Below are positions 31,701-44,091 of a stretch of 64,000 nucleotides of DNA, piece by piece. How positions within the stretch are numbered: position 1 is the first letter of the stretch; each line of letters opens with the position of its first letter. The notes below the pieces were generated by a model. That model saw only the letters and a program-made list of their open reading frames with translations, made no database searches and was not told the DNA's origin. The stretch comes from Ligula intestinalis (lineage: Eukaryota; Platyhelminthes; Cestoda; Diphyllobothriidea; Diphyllobothriidae): assembly GCA_036362985.1 (NCBI GenBank), contig JAYGXS010000004.1, positions 19,256,018 through 19,320,017 on the forward strand, in the 5' to 3' direction. Both the position numbers and the translations under genes were made by a program.

Positions 31701-34700
31701 AGATCTACCTAGGAGGACATATAAATAAGCCTTAAAACTCGTATTTTTTGAAATATTGACGTAAACTGCATTTGTGGCAAACGTTCCTTGTAAAACACAC
31801 ATTTAATTCTAGAATGACCAAACTTTTTTCGAACGCATTCCGCAGAGGGGCACCATCCCATTACTATGGGATGGTAGGCATGACAGAACTGACCTCTACA
31901 AACCTATCCTGTGCCTATTTTGTATTAAATTAATAGAACAAATGATTTCAAGGGTGGAAATTCGATCACATATCCGAAGCTCCCTGCTGGTTGTTTAAAA
32001 CTAAAGGACATTATTTAAAGGTGACTACGTCATTTGTTCATGGTTAAAATGATACGCGAAACCGCAGTAATTGGGAAGTGTTAACAGTTGACTGCCGTTT
32101 TTATCGAAGCATAGACCTGCAGACTTTTACGTTTTGGTTAAATTCTCCAAAACGGTATAAGTGATTGTAAGAGACGCTCAGCAAATATGCTCAGACTATG
32201 GCTATAAAGAAAAAATTAGGCGTGCAAACCTGCTGTGGAAAGGAAGCGCTAAACAAGGCAGCACACCAAAAGGACGGTTAACAGCGCACTTCACAATGTT
32301 TGTGGGGGGGACACGCTGTGAATCACTGACTTATTATCGTACTAACTGCTTCAGTTAACAGGCGTTTCGTGTTTTTTTCCGCTGGCACCCGTTTTTTCCC
32401 ATCTACTGAACTCTAGAAGCTTTCCGATTGGGTCAGAATGACATCCTATTATGTTCTTCGACATTTATGGACTGTTTGTTCGCAGTAGGATTAGTCGCCG
32501 TGAATTTGACTCGACTTAAAAATGAAAACAAAACAAAACAAACCCTTTACTAGTCAGCATGGCTGGTCGCTGGTTTCCGCAAAGCGTTACAACTCAATGC
32601 CAAAAGGCCACAAACCAAAACAGTACCTAGCAGCCGATGTGCCCATCTTCTTTTAACGCACTGCCATATGCCGCATGCTGTGTCTTACAAACGAGTTTGA
32701 ACTCAAACTGCAATACAGACCGAAAGAAACCCAAAAAACCGGTCCTGCGTCTGCCTTTCCTGTCGGTAGTTGCCGCACACTAATTTTAGGGCTACGACAG
32801 TTCGACCATCGATCTCGACGATGTCCACCACGAGCCTCAGCAAGCTGAAGCAACGTGATGACTGCAGCTGGATTACAGTGAAAGTAGACTCGCCGAGTCT
32901 ACTCCCCTCTCTGACCACTCCCACACCCGAACGCGGCGTCAAGACAGAGTCAGGAAGGTCAGTGATGAGGGAGGACGCAGACGGCTGGCGCGACCAACAT
33001 TTAGGGCTACGACACACATTAATTTTTGAGGGGACAACGGATAACCCCGTTGATATGCGACACTGTCCAATCAATGCGTGTTTGAATGATTAAAAAAACA
33101 AAGTACCCTACAGCGCTGGATACTTTATCGTATTTGTGAAGATGTCGTAAGAAAGAGCACTTTAAAAGCATACTTAGTTAGATCTTGAGAATAAGAGTTT
33201 GGGTCCTTGTGACCATATATCACGAGGGCCCATGACGACAACTATGACTATGCTGTCAAAAGTATCTTCGATGCTTCCTTGTGGAATCAATCGAGATACT
33301 AACCTTTGTGTTACAAGCAAAAAATCCTGAAAAGTAGACATTATACGCAACAGTGTTCTGTGCACTGAGCGTCGACCATTCAGTCAGACGGTGATTGGCC
33401 AACAAATTAACCAATAAAAGTCTGATCCAGCCTTACTTTAACACCATATTGAGCTGCAACTGCAGACGCTGATCTTCGGCCTTCCACTCCCTGTACTCCG
33501 TTTGCATGCTTTCGAGGTCCTCCTGAAGGAAGTCCACCAGTTTGCCCAGCGGCAGAGCAGAACGTGTCAGAGACTGCAGGGCCTGAGACAGGCGTTCCAT
33601 TTCGCGTTCCGTTGCCTGTCTTTCACGTCTTCGTGTCGCCTCGTCAACTGTGACAGTGAGGGCAGCCGGGCCCTAATGACAGGACGGACGGACGGACGGA
33701 CGGAGGGAGCAGAAACAGAGACAAACAGGCTTAGCCAGGACTTGTTGTCGCGGGCGTTGCCACATTGGAGCAGTAAAAGGAACCGCTCACTTAACATCAC
33801 ATGTAGTGTATTTGAATAACCACTGGGAAAAACGCCGCACGTTTTACGTAAATGCTTCTAAGAACTATCTAACTTCGACGGCTTTGATAACCACATATAA
33901 CAGAACCTATGATTAATGGAAAAACACGGGGAATCCTGAAATATTCGCCAAAATTTCAAGGACAATCTGAAAATAATTGTAATCAGATACCATAAATATC
34001 TATTAAGAAATTTAACGAAATGGCATGTAAAATCGTTTAGCCTAACAATTCTATTTGCAATTATTGGTCAGAATTCCAGCACTATGTCACATTTTTGATT
34101 TAAACAGCTTTTTTTTTTACAAAAATTGATATTCTAAACAAAGAAATGATAATTTTTATATTTCCTTGGAGTCTTTAATTCGCTTACGGTTGTTCATTAC
34201 TATTTACACGTTTTCGTACAGGTAGTAATGCTGGTTTGCTAGTGATTATCAAGTTTTCTAACATTTCGGCATTTTGCATGATTGAAGTCATTTCTTGTAG
34301 ATCGGACTAAATCCAGGCTCGAATCCTAGGTCATGAAGCTATGGGGTTGAATACGATTGACTGGCGACACCTAATAAGCTGGAAATGGCCATTTGCGGTA
34401 CTTTTTCCTGTGTATAATGTTGCTACTGTTTTGAATGCAAAACAATTGCCAAGTCAAGGTAGCCGACGCGGTCAGAGCCGCTCCTAAGCGTGCTGCCACA
34501 CCTGTCTCGGATCTCAGCTGAATGAAAGAGCCATAGAGGCCTAATTAAGTAGGAACCATTGCATCCAGATTCTCAGTCCACCCGTCAGCCACTCCACACA
34601 ACAAGACACACACTGGGCTGATTGCGCGGTCCGAGTTGTTCCGTCACGTGGCAATCTTTCAAGCCATGGCTTTGGATGCACCGTGATGGCTTCAAGCGCA

Positions 34701-37700
34701 TCAGAATGTTTTGATGATAATCACTGAGGCGTTTACCAGTCGAGTGGAAAAACTATATTATGGAAAAAGACCATGCAAATACCACATGGGGGATTTTAAG
34801 TTGATCTTGCGGCATAAAGTAGACATTATCTGGTCAGCTTTTCAAACTATCACTTGGCTTCTACTTTCCCAAAAAGAATTTCAACCTTGCTCTTTGAGAA
34901 AGAGCATTCTGGGCAGGAGGCCTGATTTTCGGTGTAATCAGACGGAACCGTGTAGCGTTAAACCATGCCACTTCCAAGAAAATTTCCAAACTCTGAGGGA
35001 TTATTTACCAAATCTCATGCAGCGTATTATGAATACTGGACGGAGAAACCCAGTTTATACCTATTTGAAGGTTTCAAACGCGATAAGTTCCAAATGACCG
35101 CTAAAATACCAGCTAGCCCAACAGCAAAATGGTCTGTAGTATTGGGCTGGCATTTATAATGTGTATAAAATTACGTAAGGGTCGCAAAAAAATAGGTAAA
35201 AATTACGAAACAAAAGAAACCTGAATAAGTACGCATTGCATAATTGTCCAGAATACCAACAGTACAGAATTAAATAGTTCGAAAGCCGGTCATGCCAACC
35301 TCCAATACGTTGCCCTAATTGTTGACCAGAGAGACGGTAGGTAATTGACGATACATGGAAATACAGACAGCAATGGTTCCTACTTGGCGGAGAAAGTGTT
35401 GCGGATTAAGGAATGCAAATCCGGAAAAACCTCAAAAAAGGACAATAATCCGTAAAACTCTGGAATGCACATTCTGCACGGTCGGATTATTAAAAAAGGG
35501 GAGGCTTGATTGTTGGAGAAAAGTAGTTAAATTTTTAAGGATGACTAAGTTGGATAGTAATAGTCCCATCAAGCGAACGCACGGTTAGATGTTCCCGTGA
35601 GAAGATCCCCGGAATAAGACTATACTTTCCGGACCATATAGGTTGGTTACAGTCATTTTAAAGTGTTTTACTACAAAATATGAATGAGTTCTATTTTCCG
35701 TAATTGATTGCATTGTATATAGTTTCTGGTAAAATGTAAAAAGGTGGGTCAGAGATTCCCCTAGTACTCACTTTTGACGCCCCACGTTCTCCGGGCACAA
35801 GACTTCCACCACCAAGTTCTTCCTTTGATTGGAGGATTTTCGTTACCAGTACGCCTGTGAAAAATGAGTGGTGTCATCAGCGATGGAGTCAGGGGAATGC
35901 AGTAGTTGTACGATTCTTACCAAGAAGTTAATGGCTATCTGATTCATCTGGCTCTCTCATCAGAGTTTGAATTTATAAACAGCCTATACGCAACCAATCA
36001 CGATATCAAAAATGCCTTCTCTAAGCGTATGTGTTAATAAAATATGCTTAAGTCAAAAACCTCAGAAAAGCCCATTAGGTTGTAATTGATGAGGGAAAAA
36101 TAGAATAAACCGAATGCTCAAAACAATGCTTAGAAACCGAGATTCATCCTAATGCGCTGTTCTTACCTATACAGAAGACATTAAATTACATAAGGAGGTT
36201 GCCTATATTATTGTCGAATATGCTCTAATTGAAGTTAATTTGCCCCGAATTCACGACGCATATCTAATGTTTTACCGCCTGATGAAAAAAGACCAAATGA
36301 CCAGCATAGCTCGTGAAATGACGACTTTTGAGCTAAGTGTAACTTTTTACAAATTTTATGCATAAAAATTATCCCGCGAGCCTTGGCAAAAGCTCAATAG
36401 GGTGGTAAAATGTCTGATTGAGTTTGAGCTACTGTTGCGCCCGAAGAGTGCGACAAGAATGGAAATAACAAGTTGCGTTTATGCAAAGTGGCTAGCGCCG
36501 CCTAAGACCAGCAGGACCACATGCATGGTCTTCAGCCAAAAGCCTCAAAGCCCTCAAAATCAAATGACGTCAAAAAGTACACAACTTACGTAATTAGTTA
36601 CCATAATGGCAGCAATGGGTACTAGGTAAAAGCCCAGTTATGTGATTCACCGAGATTCTGCCCCTAAAGGACATAGTTGCGAGGGATCGGTCTCATCAGG
36701 AGGTCCCCCAGCATCTCCCGTGTGCTTTCTGGTAGATATTTCAATTTTGGAACTGTAGCTTCCTAATTTTTCCTCAGAAATTCATTGTCAGCTTCCAGGT
36801 ATTGGCCGAAATTTTCTATGAATATTTGGGAGGAATCCCACCAGCCACTGCGGGTTTACGACATAATATTCACAAACTGCCAAACATACTGGTAGCACAG
36901 CATATCAAATTGCAGTTTGTGTGTGTACAACCTGGAATATAATGACCCACTCTTAGAAATTAACTTCTGAGAAAACTGGAAAGCTGAACTTCCATAGCTG
37001 GATTTGTGGCGGACAGCCATAATGCCCATCCACACCCCCGCCTTCCGTCTTCATCGGCGAAGGAAAGTCTCATCCACAGAAGAGATGTGATGGGATAACA
37101 ACACAATTGGATGAGTGCGCTGAGTAATTTGTTTGGGGTTCGACCTGGACATGAATGGCTGAGTTTTGTTGAAGATAACAGTCTTGATTCACGACAGGTT
37201 GTCGGCAACCGCGTTTTCCTATTCGCGGACACAATGAATGACACAAGGAAAACAGAACGGTGAAGTCGAGTTGGAATTTGTTAAGAAGTTGTCAGCAATA
37301 TCAGAAGTTGTTGCGTGGTTGGATCACGTCGGGGTCACCAATTTGTAGGGGTCTAAGAAGTGGTTGTACTCTGATTACTACAACCACCAGGCCAAATCCC
37401 AGGTTGGAAGTTATAAGACAGAAGGCACCAGAAGGAGTGGCTTATTGTGTACAGAACTCCCAATTGCTGTCTCAGGTGGCAGTGGCCACTGGCGAAGCCA
37501 GGGATAGAGCTGACTGCGTTCAGCCAGACCTGAGAGAGTCGACTGTCTGTTGTGTGGAGTGATGACAGTTGCTTTTACATGACTGTGAAGCAAGTTCAAG
37601 TGTTATGTTATGGTGTGTTGCAATTGCCCGAGGGGATGTTGCCTGCAAAGTTCCCTGCTGCGTGGCCGCATCTTGTTGTGTTCGAGTGGCAGTTAGGCAG

Positions 37701-40700
37701 GCGTGCTTATTTGGACGCGCGTGTATGCGTGGGTGTGGAGCACGCGTGTGTGTGTGTGAGTGAATATTGGTCAAGTGGTCTTCAGGTCACCAAGTGGAAC
37801 AGCCGCCTGCAAAGGCACACGAAGTTGACGGCCGCGGGCATTGAAGAGCGAAGGGGGAGGGTGTAGACAGGCATATTGGCCGTCCACCACAGATTATACA
37901 CTAGAAAGCACATGAGGAACGCAGGGAGATTCACTCCTGAGTCAGACCCCTCGTCGCTGGGCCAAGCAAGGGCAGAATACCTATGAAACAGTGTCTGGGC
38001 ATTTAGCTAGTACCGGCGCTGCCAGTATCGTAATTAATTATGTGATGTATACTACCGTCTGTTTGATGGCAGCTTGTGAATATTCCCCCCCCGAAGTGGC
38101 TGGTGGACTTCGGCCTAAATAATGATATCAACGTTTGGTCTAGGGAAATTTAAAATCTACAAAAAGACATAAACAAAAACAGAAGGGGGTGATTAATCGC
38201 CTAGGAACTGACCATGTTGTTTATCTTCATCGAGCATTTCGTCTCCAAGACCGAGACCACCCTTGGCCATCTGTACGCCACTGGCACTCTCCTCGATAAT
38301 GAAATCGTCATCATCATCCGAATCCACCTGATTTTCCGTTAATAATCCAGAAATTGGCGGAGCAGACGGCGCGCCTTCCACGACATTTGCACTGGCAGAG
38401 TCAGAGAAAAGATAAAAGTAAGCAAGAACTCTGTAGGCCACTGGCCATAGCACCTCACATACCGGGATGGGACCCAGTTATCCCGTCAGCAAGCAAGCTT
38501 CTAAGCCCCGACTGCTAACGTGTCGTGCCGGGCTCAAGATGAGGAACTTAAGTGACGTATCAAAGCTGGATCGCCCTCTTTCTCTCTCTTTCTCTCTCTC
38601 TACCCTTTCAATACCCCCATTGGGCTGTTCAAGTCAAACCGATTACGGATGAGACTGGACGCAATGGCCGGTGAGGCCATCTACCGAAACACAGCCATTC
38701 CCCCGAAAAGAAGATATGACTGGTTTTCCATAAAAATGAGCCGAATGGTTGATTTTTGTACATTTTTCTATTGCATGCAACAAGCGAGCTGTTAAGACGA
38801 CGCCTGAAGACTGCGATCACAAGCACTTTCCTTGCGGCGAACTTACGCGTGCTTTTCACGAAATCTGCCCTGTTACGATTGGGAGGTAAAAAACGACTCT
38901 CGTTGAAGACCACATCCACGAACATCTACTCCTTCACCTGTTCATGTGGGGCAGGATATATTGGCCGAACAGCGAGATGCCTGGAAAAGAGAGTACGTGA
39001 ATACGTACGGGCCTGGTTACGTAAAGGTGAAACCAAACCGATCTCGAGCTCATTTCTGGCACACTTCATCGATAAAAATAACCAAGTCGATACTAATGAA
39101 ACCCTTCAGGTCGTCTACCGGATGCCAACCAACTTCTACAAAGGCTTGCGCCAACGAGTGTTTGCAACAACAAAAGCAGTGGCTACAAGGTTAACGAATC
39201 CAGTGCTGTGTTGTCAGAAAACGCTAAAAGAAGCCCTGTCCCTTCAGTGGCTGACGATCGCGAATCGCCCCCACCCACTAGGGACAGTCGTTCGATCCAT
39301 AAAAATGACAGTGACCACGCTATGCACCTGACCCCTGATCAATACCCAAAACATAATCCAACACGCCAATCGGCGCCCAAGTTAGTCAATTAATGATATT
39401 TCTAAACGTTTAACCTTTATTTGTTTAGCAAAGTAATTGGCCTGATGAAGATTTGCCGAAACCATGTTTGCCTAAACTGACTTTTCAAATTAAACATGAT
39501 ATTTCCAAAAATTATATAAAATTTGAAAATCGCGAGAATACGTTTGAGGCGCCCAGTTTAGCGGGTTATTTGTCATGAGAAGTCGAACAGATGCATGTGC
39601 GATTGCTTTAATGCGGATAAGTAGCTGTTTATTCGAAGTAATTTGCAAATGCACTGGGTAGTTACTCACTGATATGAATTTGCGGCATCTTGAAGGATTA
39701 CATCGACGACTCCTGCGCATAGACGGTTTCTATAAAGACAGTTTATGAGAGAACTGTCTGAAGCATAGACGGCTAATCGCCAAAAGAGTGCTCAATGCTA
39801 GTTACGCCCGATCGGCTGAATTGTGATAGCAAAAAAGGTTAAAGAGTACAACGCACAAAAGGTGAGGCAGAAATGCCCGCTTCTGACTTATTGAAAATCA
39901 CTAGTCAGACCTACAGCAACCCCGCGCGGGACTAACCGACGCTTACAATTTAAACGCTTTTGTTATTCGTCGCAAAATAGAGCCTTCCATCGCCAAACCA
40001 TGTGCTAGCTATCCTGCCGGTTGCTATGGTGATTGGCAACGAAGTATTTCGGCTGCGGCGCTTCCCCGAGCTGAATGTGAGTCGGAAGGAGTGCTTTCTG
40101 TTCCAACATTGAGAAAGCAAATCTGAAGTTAAAATCACCCATATTAGGCATTGAACTAGCTATGCATTACAGAAGCAGTCTACGGTGTCTGTTGTTTCTA
40201 TCTAACTTAAAATAAAAGGCGAGTACAGCCGTAAAAGCACCATGGTTATCGACTTACTCCGTATTGTTTGGCGGTGGGAGATCTTTAGTGCCATTTCTTT
40301 GTTCGACTGGTGAGGGTCTGTCATAGAGGTAGAAAATTGAGTAAAAAACTGAACATAACGCTTCTAAACAGAACAACTGATATATTTAATGCTTCCAAGA
40401 AGTAGCGCTCAAACACAGAAAATAAATTGATAAAATCGTTTTTCGATATTTTAAGAGGGCCGAAAAAGTTTTAATCGTTAATCTGTATAGGGAAAGTGAA
40501 AGGAAAGTGGACAGTAGAAGGCAATAGACAGAATACATGGACTTACTTCTTTTGCAATTCGGGCTGTTCCTGCATTGGCGATTGACGTGCTAAAAAGTGC
40601 AGTTAGAGATGACTTGATGAGCGAGCGGACAAATATGAATGAGGCGACAAGCTGTACTGCGTGTGGATTGCAAAAAAAGAATATTCATATATATTAGAAG

Positions 40701-43700
40701 CTGTGAGAGACACAGGCACAGGCAACGAGGAGGGGAGTTAGCGACATGTAGGATACCTGCTTTGCTTCTGACTACTAAAAAAATGTAAATCAAAAGTAAA
40801 AAGATGAAATACCTTTTTTTTTGCAACAAGCACTGCCAGACACAGGTCTCAGTGGAAGGAAGAGAGTTAAATGCTGTGCGCGACTAAACAAAGTTACCTT
40901 CAAGGGGCTTTCGCTTTCCAGTCGCTGAAGGTGGCCTCAATATCTTTTGACCTGCAGCGGACTCCTCCGTGGGGGTCACCTTCACTTGTGGTGAATTCTC
41001 ACGTTTGGCGCTGGGGGTATCTCTTCGAGAGGCTGGAGACCGGGGCTGCGATCTCGTCTGCTGGCTCGCACTGGATGCTGCCCCTGTGCGTTCGCCGGGT
41101 TCTTCCATCCTCTTGGTTTCCTCGGCTTCATTTTTCTAAGTATTTTGTTAAAATGAAGTCGTTAATGTTGTTTAGTTATGTGCTTTCTGTTAAATGACCA
41201 AAAATAGCTGATGATGATCATTCGGTGCTTGAGAACTAGATTAATTTTACTTTCTCTAACCTAATTAAAAAAACAAAAGAGGTAACAGTCCGGTGTTTTA
41301 ATGTGTGACTAAGATTGCTACATCTTTAACCCCTGACTGTTAATGACAAACATTTTTTGAAATAGCGAGGCTGTGTTCAAATGTATCTTTGGATGTCATG
41401 CGATTCGGTATAAAACTGACTTTTAAGTGAATGGGCAACCAACAGTGTTTTCAAATGCTCATATTATACGAAGTTTATGACAAAATTTCATTGGTAAAAA
41501 GCGATGGCTTCTGCATCAGAAATAGGAATGATGTTAAGATTGCTCATAAAACTTCATTAAAACTAGCTATTGAGGAAGTCCATTGCTATGAATAGTTAAA
41601 TATGGTTTAAATTCGCCAAACTGTCTCATAACTCTGCTTGAAACTCGACGTCGACACCGATTTTTGTCGACCGAGGAGTTTAAAATCATATACAAATGTG
41701 TCTGATATAAAAAAACCCTTAAATTATTACGCCACAAAATTGGTACTGAAAGCTACTATCAAGGCACACAATAAATACTTTTGTAGCTTAAAAGGCCTTT
41801 GAAAGCACGCAGAACAAAACAGATCGGATAAAATCCCGGGTAGTAAAAACCAGTGTTGTCGTTAAAACACTTCGCCTTGTTGAATATAAGCTTGAAAACT
41901 ACACTCTTCATTCAATAAAAATAGAAAAGTGTGAGCCCATTACTGAAATGTGGATACTTTCTGTCTGGCGCTCTGTCCTGTTTTGTCTTCTGCCAATTTT
42001 TGATAGCTGATCCACAAAAAAATTGTATGTCAAAATACTTTGACGATAGACAGTCCTACATACACACTTGCGAGTTGTTATCTGGTCGGTGTGGATGAGT
42101 AATTATTCTCAGAGTAGGATGGCCTCATTTGTGTTGCTTGTGTGATTATTTCACCGAATGTCGATAATGGTATCAACTTAAGATGTAGACGCAACCGTAC
42201 AAACATTACTGGATCGGTTTAATTTAAGCTGTTATCAGCTATGAAGATCAGAGTTTCATGCACCTTCATTTTCGCCGAGAAGCTTGGATCACTGTTTGAT
42301 TTGGTTAATCTAGGAAGTCTTGCAAGGCATAGTAGGCTGATTGAAATTGTAAGTATCAGTCGATCAATTCGCATAAAAATGTAGGCCCCGAGTTTGATTC
42401 GTTAGGTTCACATAAAATCTAATTGCAAGATTTTCAAGTTCGAAATTAAGGGTTCGCTAAATCTCTAAAGTACACATGTATAGCGATCCGGAGATTCTGG
42501 TCTACATGCTGCAGTGTCAGCGGATATATATAAGTCCTCTGATTTTTTCTTAGTTGTACGGCGTAGTTGCAGTCAGCATGCATTCCAATAAGCTTGTAGA
42601 CTGCGACATGCAACTCACTCAGCGGAGTGCGGTTCATATCCTTGGATCATAATTTGACTAAGTTTGAGCAGTCGAAAGACCGATCTATTGATCAGTTTAT
42701 GCATGACTTTTTTCTCCAAAAGATGAGCCGCACATCACTTGTTCAGGGAATATTTTTCAAGCCTCCGTTATGTTCGCCAAAATCTATGAAACAGTTTTCT
42801 TAAGACAAGTCACGCGGTTCGCGTCGTTTTTAACTTTTGTATAGTACCATCCCGTGCTATATGTTCACGCCTTAAAAGCAGCATGCGGGTGCAGGCACGT
42901 TTAAGATTGTCTTAGTCTATTTTAGTAAAACAAAACGAGGTAAGCGGTTAGAATCTTTGGCAGGTTGCAGACAAAACAGCTCGAAATTTTGGATATAAAA
43001 TAAACTGTGCTGTCAAGTTCACTTGACTTTTATTAATGTTATTCTGGAGTTTTTTGTTTGCTTCCGTGAATTTAGGAGATAGAAACAACTAATTACCTTT
43101 TCGTGTGATTTGTGGTCCCTCGGCGTTCGCCTTGATTCGGCCGTCTATTTTATAATACAGTAAGCAATTTGTAAATGACCTTCTTAGATTTCGATTTATC
43201 AGCATGCTTCGATTGTATGTCATCTTTATCCACCTTTCGCGTTTCTTCACCAGAATGCTTCGGTCGTTCATTTCGGCGTTCAACATCGGATTGTCGCTTC
43301 GAACCTTCAGTAGCCACAGCCTTCTTAGAGGATGTACCTAATTTATTCGTAAATACTCAGTTGCAAACCGTTTTCGATTTTCTTATCACCTTCAGTACTC
43401 ACTGGAGGCTCGGTACCTCCGGAAGTATTTGAAAGGACTTTTGCGACACATTCAGCGTTATTTATCTAAAGTAAATAATTTTATGAAAACATACTCCTCG
43501 GTTGACTGCTTCGGCAAGGAGCTGAAGTAGCAAATTTGTCTTGTCAGCTTCTTTACCGGCAATTATACTGGATATACGAATAGGAGGCACACGTGTGTGT
43601 ACAACAGCAAGAAACTCGAGAACTTTTTTCAAGAACTGAACTTTAGCTTCTTTTTCCTTGACGTTATCGGCTTGCATTTCTTCGGGGGTGAATAAACCTT

Positions 43701-43894
43701 TCATTACACCTGTTGATCGAATTAACTAAGAGTCCTATAGGTTTTCAGACAAAAAAACTAACTGATGTACAGATATCATGAATAAAACGAAATGGAGGTC
43801 GTGATAGAAGTTTTTCTGTAAGTGGTGGCTTTTTAATAATCTTTCCTAGTGTATCTTGCGTTCGTTTGATAATGCGTGGATCGACGTCACCCAT
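28784..43894 (-). CDS. IFT54: Intraflagellar transport protein 54 (TRAF3-interacting protein 1)
   Basis: Twelve exons, all with GT-AG borders and compatible phases: 43894-43763, 43725-43495, 43465-43390, 43337-43180, 43144-43097, 41135-40898, 40589-40547, 40317-40258, 38391-38213, 35854-35772, 33672-33437, 28943-28784 (stop TAA). Product about 547 residues; human is about 690. Exons 1-2 encode the N-terminal CH-like domain that binds tubulin: [40 protein letters not shown] and [18 protein letters not shown]. Exons 3-8 are a lysine/serine/proline-rich linker. Exon 9 holds the acidic [13 protein letters not shown] block. Exons 10-12 give the C-terminal coiled coil: [31 protein letters not shown], and [16 protein letters not shown] at the end. 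In other animals this region pairs with IFT20 in IFT-B, in the cilium. In a flatworm the likely sites are flame cells and sensory endings (inference). An alternative exon 3 donor exists at 43402 (CCA|GTGAGT), but the one at 43389 keeps phase. Confidence 0.94.
30060..31110 (-). mobile_element. PLE fragment (GIY-YIG end and 3' tail) in IFT54 intron 11
   Basis: Read on the minus strand, 31080-30390 gives pieces of a PLE C-terminus in shifting frames: [20 protein letters not shown], then [35 protein letters not shown] (GIY-YIG core), [13 protein letters not shown], and the closing [20 protein letters not shown]. The conserved Gly-Arg after the second tyrosine block is interrupted by a stop codon. 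The 3' tail (30350-30060) has TTCCGCAAGAGCCCGAAAGC and a duplicated block. Not functional. Confidence 0.8.
30127..30390 (-). repeat. Tandem duplication (about 129 bp) with G-rich tracts in the PLE tail
   Basis: AGTCCATCGTCAGAGATAAA (30127) and AGTCCATCGTTAGGGATAAT (30257) begin two tandem units. Each continues through CAAGCAACAGTT, a run of G and AACGTCAT, followed by purine-rich GGGAGGGAGA-type sequence. Confidence 0.7.
31430..31660. repeat. Degenerate CCCTAA-like tract (IFT54 intron 11)
   Basis: Imperfect CCTAACC/CCCTAA units are scattered over about 200 bp: GGCCCTAACCTTACCCTATC, ATCCTAACCTTCACCTAAAT, TTAACCCTAACCTCAAAC. It is either a decayed interstitial telomere-like array or a decayed minisatellite. 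Confidence 0.45.
33681..33706. repeat. (GGAC)n microsatellite
   Basis: About six GGAC units immediately upstream (in gene sense) of the acceptor of IFT54 exon 11. On the sense strand this is a GTCC-rich tract ending CTGTCATTAG, so it may double as the pyrimidine tract. Confidence 0.85.
34290..34420 (+). repeat. SINE-like copy (IFT54 intron 10)
   Basis: A B-box-like stretch (GGCTCGAATCCTAGG, about 34316) is followed by GACTGGCGACACCTAATAAG CTGGAAATGGCCATT, resembling the tails at 7905-7945 and the minus strand of 19776-19845. The A-box is not clear. Confidence 0.45.
34421..35771. other. Rest of IFT54 intron 10
   Basis: Plus-strand frames at 34711-35097 (128 codons) and 35355-35588 show no recognisable domain. 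No repeat was identified. Confidence 0.4.
36585..38050. mobile_element. Foldback-family element, large copy (IFT54 intron 9)
   Basis: The left arm (about 36585-36750) reads TAATTAGTTACCATAATGGC ... AAGCCCAG ... GCGAGGGATCGGTCTCATCA ... GTGTGCTTTCTGGTAGATAT. The reverse complement of 37892-38050 aligns with it: TAATTAATTACGATACTGGC ... ATGCCCAGACAC ... ACGAGGGGTCTGACTCAGGA ... GTGCTTTCTAGTGTATAAT. These are the same arms as the compact palindrome at 22178-22475. The interior is about 600 bp of unassigned sequence plus a 548-bp short-TIR insertion at 37344-37891. No transposase was recognised. Confidence 0.7.
37344..37891 (+). mobile_element. Short-TIR element, copy 1
   Basis: Matches 48492-49140 along its length: TCTAAG...GGTTGTACTC, ACTACAA-CACCA, CAAATCCCAGGTTG, GAAGGCACCAGAAGGAGTG, TTATTGTGTACAGAACTCCC, GGCAGTGGCCACTGGC, TGTTGCAATTGCCC, GCGTGCTTATTTGGACG-GCG and a GGCCGTCC-CCACA end. 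Termini TGTAGGGGTC and (inverted) TGTGGTGGAC are similar. The flanks are AATT on the left and GATT on the right, a possible decayed 4-bp target duplication. No transposase frame was recognised. Confidence 0.75.
38620..39490 (+). mobile_element. PLE fragment: GIY-YIG end and 3' tail (IFT54 intron 8)
   Basis: A 191-codon open frame (38756-39331) carries [20 protein letters not shown], then a GIY-YIG core [20 protein letters not shown] and [15 protein letters not shown], the typical PLE C-terminal arrangement. The usual EH of the nuclease reads EY here. The tail (39431-39490) is GGCCTGATGAAGATTTGCCG AAACCATGTTTGCC. No RT domain precedes it, so it is 5'-truncated. It belongs to a different subfamily from the element at 586-2250; a sister fragment is at 59100-59480. 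Confidence 0.85.
41136..43096 (-). other. IFT54 intron 5, AT-rich, no gene or repeat recognised
   Basis: Nearly 2 kb between GAAAAG|GTAATT at 43096 and ATACTTAG at 41136. No frames with protein-like composition and no known repeat were seen. Confidence 0.6.
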
Positions 43895-43921
43895 TATCTA
43901 GCAAATGCGTTTTCAACAAAA

Positions 43922-43980
43922 CCAATAGGAAAATCAGCTTTTAAGTACTTCACCGATTGGTCGTTGCCATGGCAGTACTG
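43922..43980 (-). promoter_or_regulatory. IFT54 proximal promoter: RFX X-box with CCAAT boxes
   Basis: GTTGCCATGGCAGT at 43963-43976 matches 12 of 14 positions of the ciliary X-box GTTGCC-AT-GGCAAC. A CCAAT on the minus strand (inverted at 43955-43959) and another at 43922-43926 lie beside it. The X-box ends 69 bp upstream of the IFT54 start codon (43894). RFX-family factors are known to drive intraflagellar transport genes through such sites, often with NF-Y at CCAAT. Function here is inferred from position and motif. Confidence 0.6.
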
Positions 43981-44091
43981 CACGTAGTATTGTCAAAGTT
44001 TACGATGGCCGTTATAAATACTCACGGTAAACAAGACAATAAAATCATCACACTCTGAGCTTGATTTTAAGTCTCCAGATTCCAAAAGAGT

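Noticed and set aside
34711..35097. 128-codon plus-strand frame in IFT54 intron 10
   Set aside because: No recognisable motif, lies antisense within an intron, and has no splice-bounded neighbours.
39950..40139. Candidate extra IFT54 exon on the minus strand (acceptor AACTTCAG, open start FAFSMLEQK)
   Set aside because: It hits an in-frame stop within 40 codons, has no good donor, and exon 8 (ending GA) joins exon 9 (starting T) in perfect phase without it.
43390..43402. Alternative 5' splice site for IFT54 exon 3 (CCA|GTGAGT at 43402)
   Set aside because: A better consensus donor, but it breaks phase with the following exon at 43337 unless a different acceptor is used; the site at 43389 restores a GGT codon.
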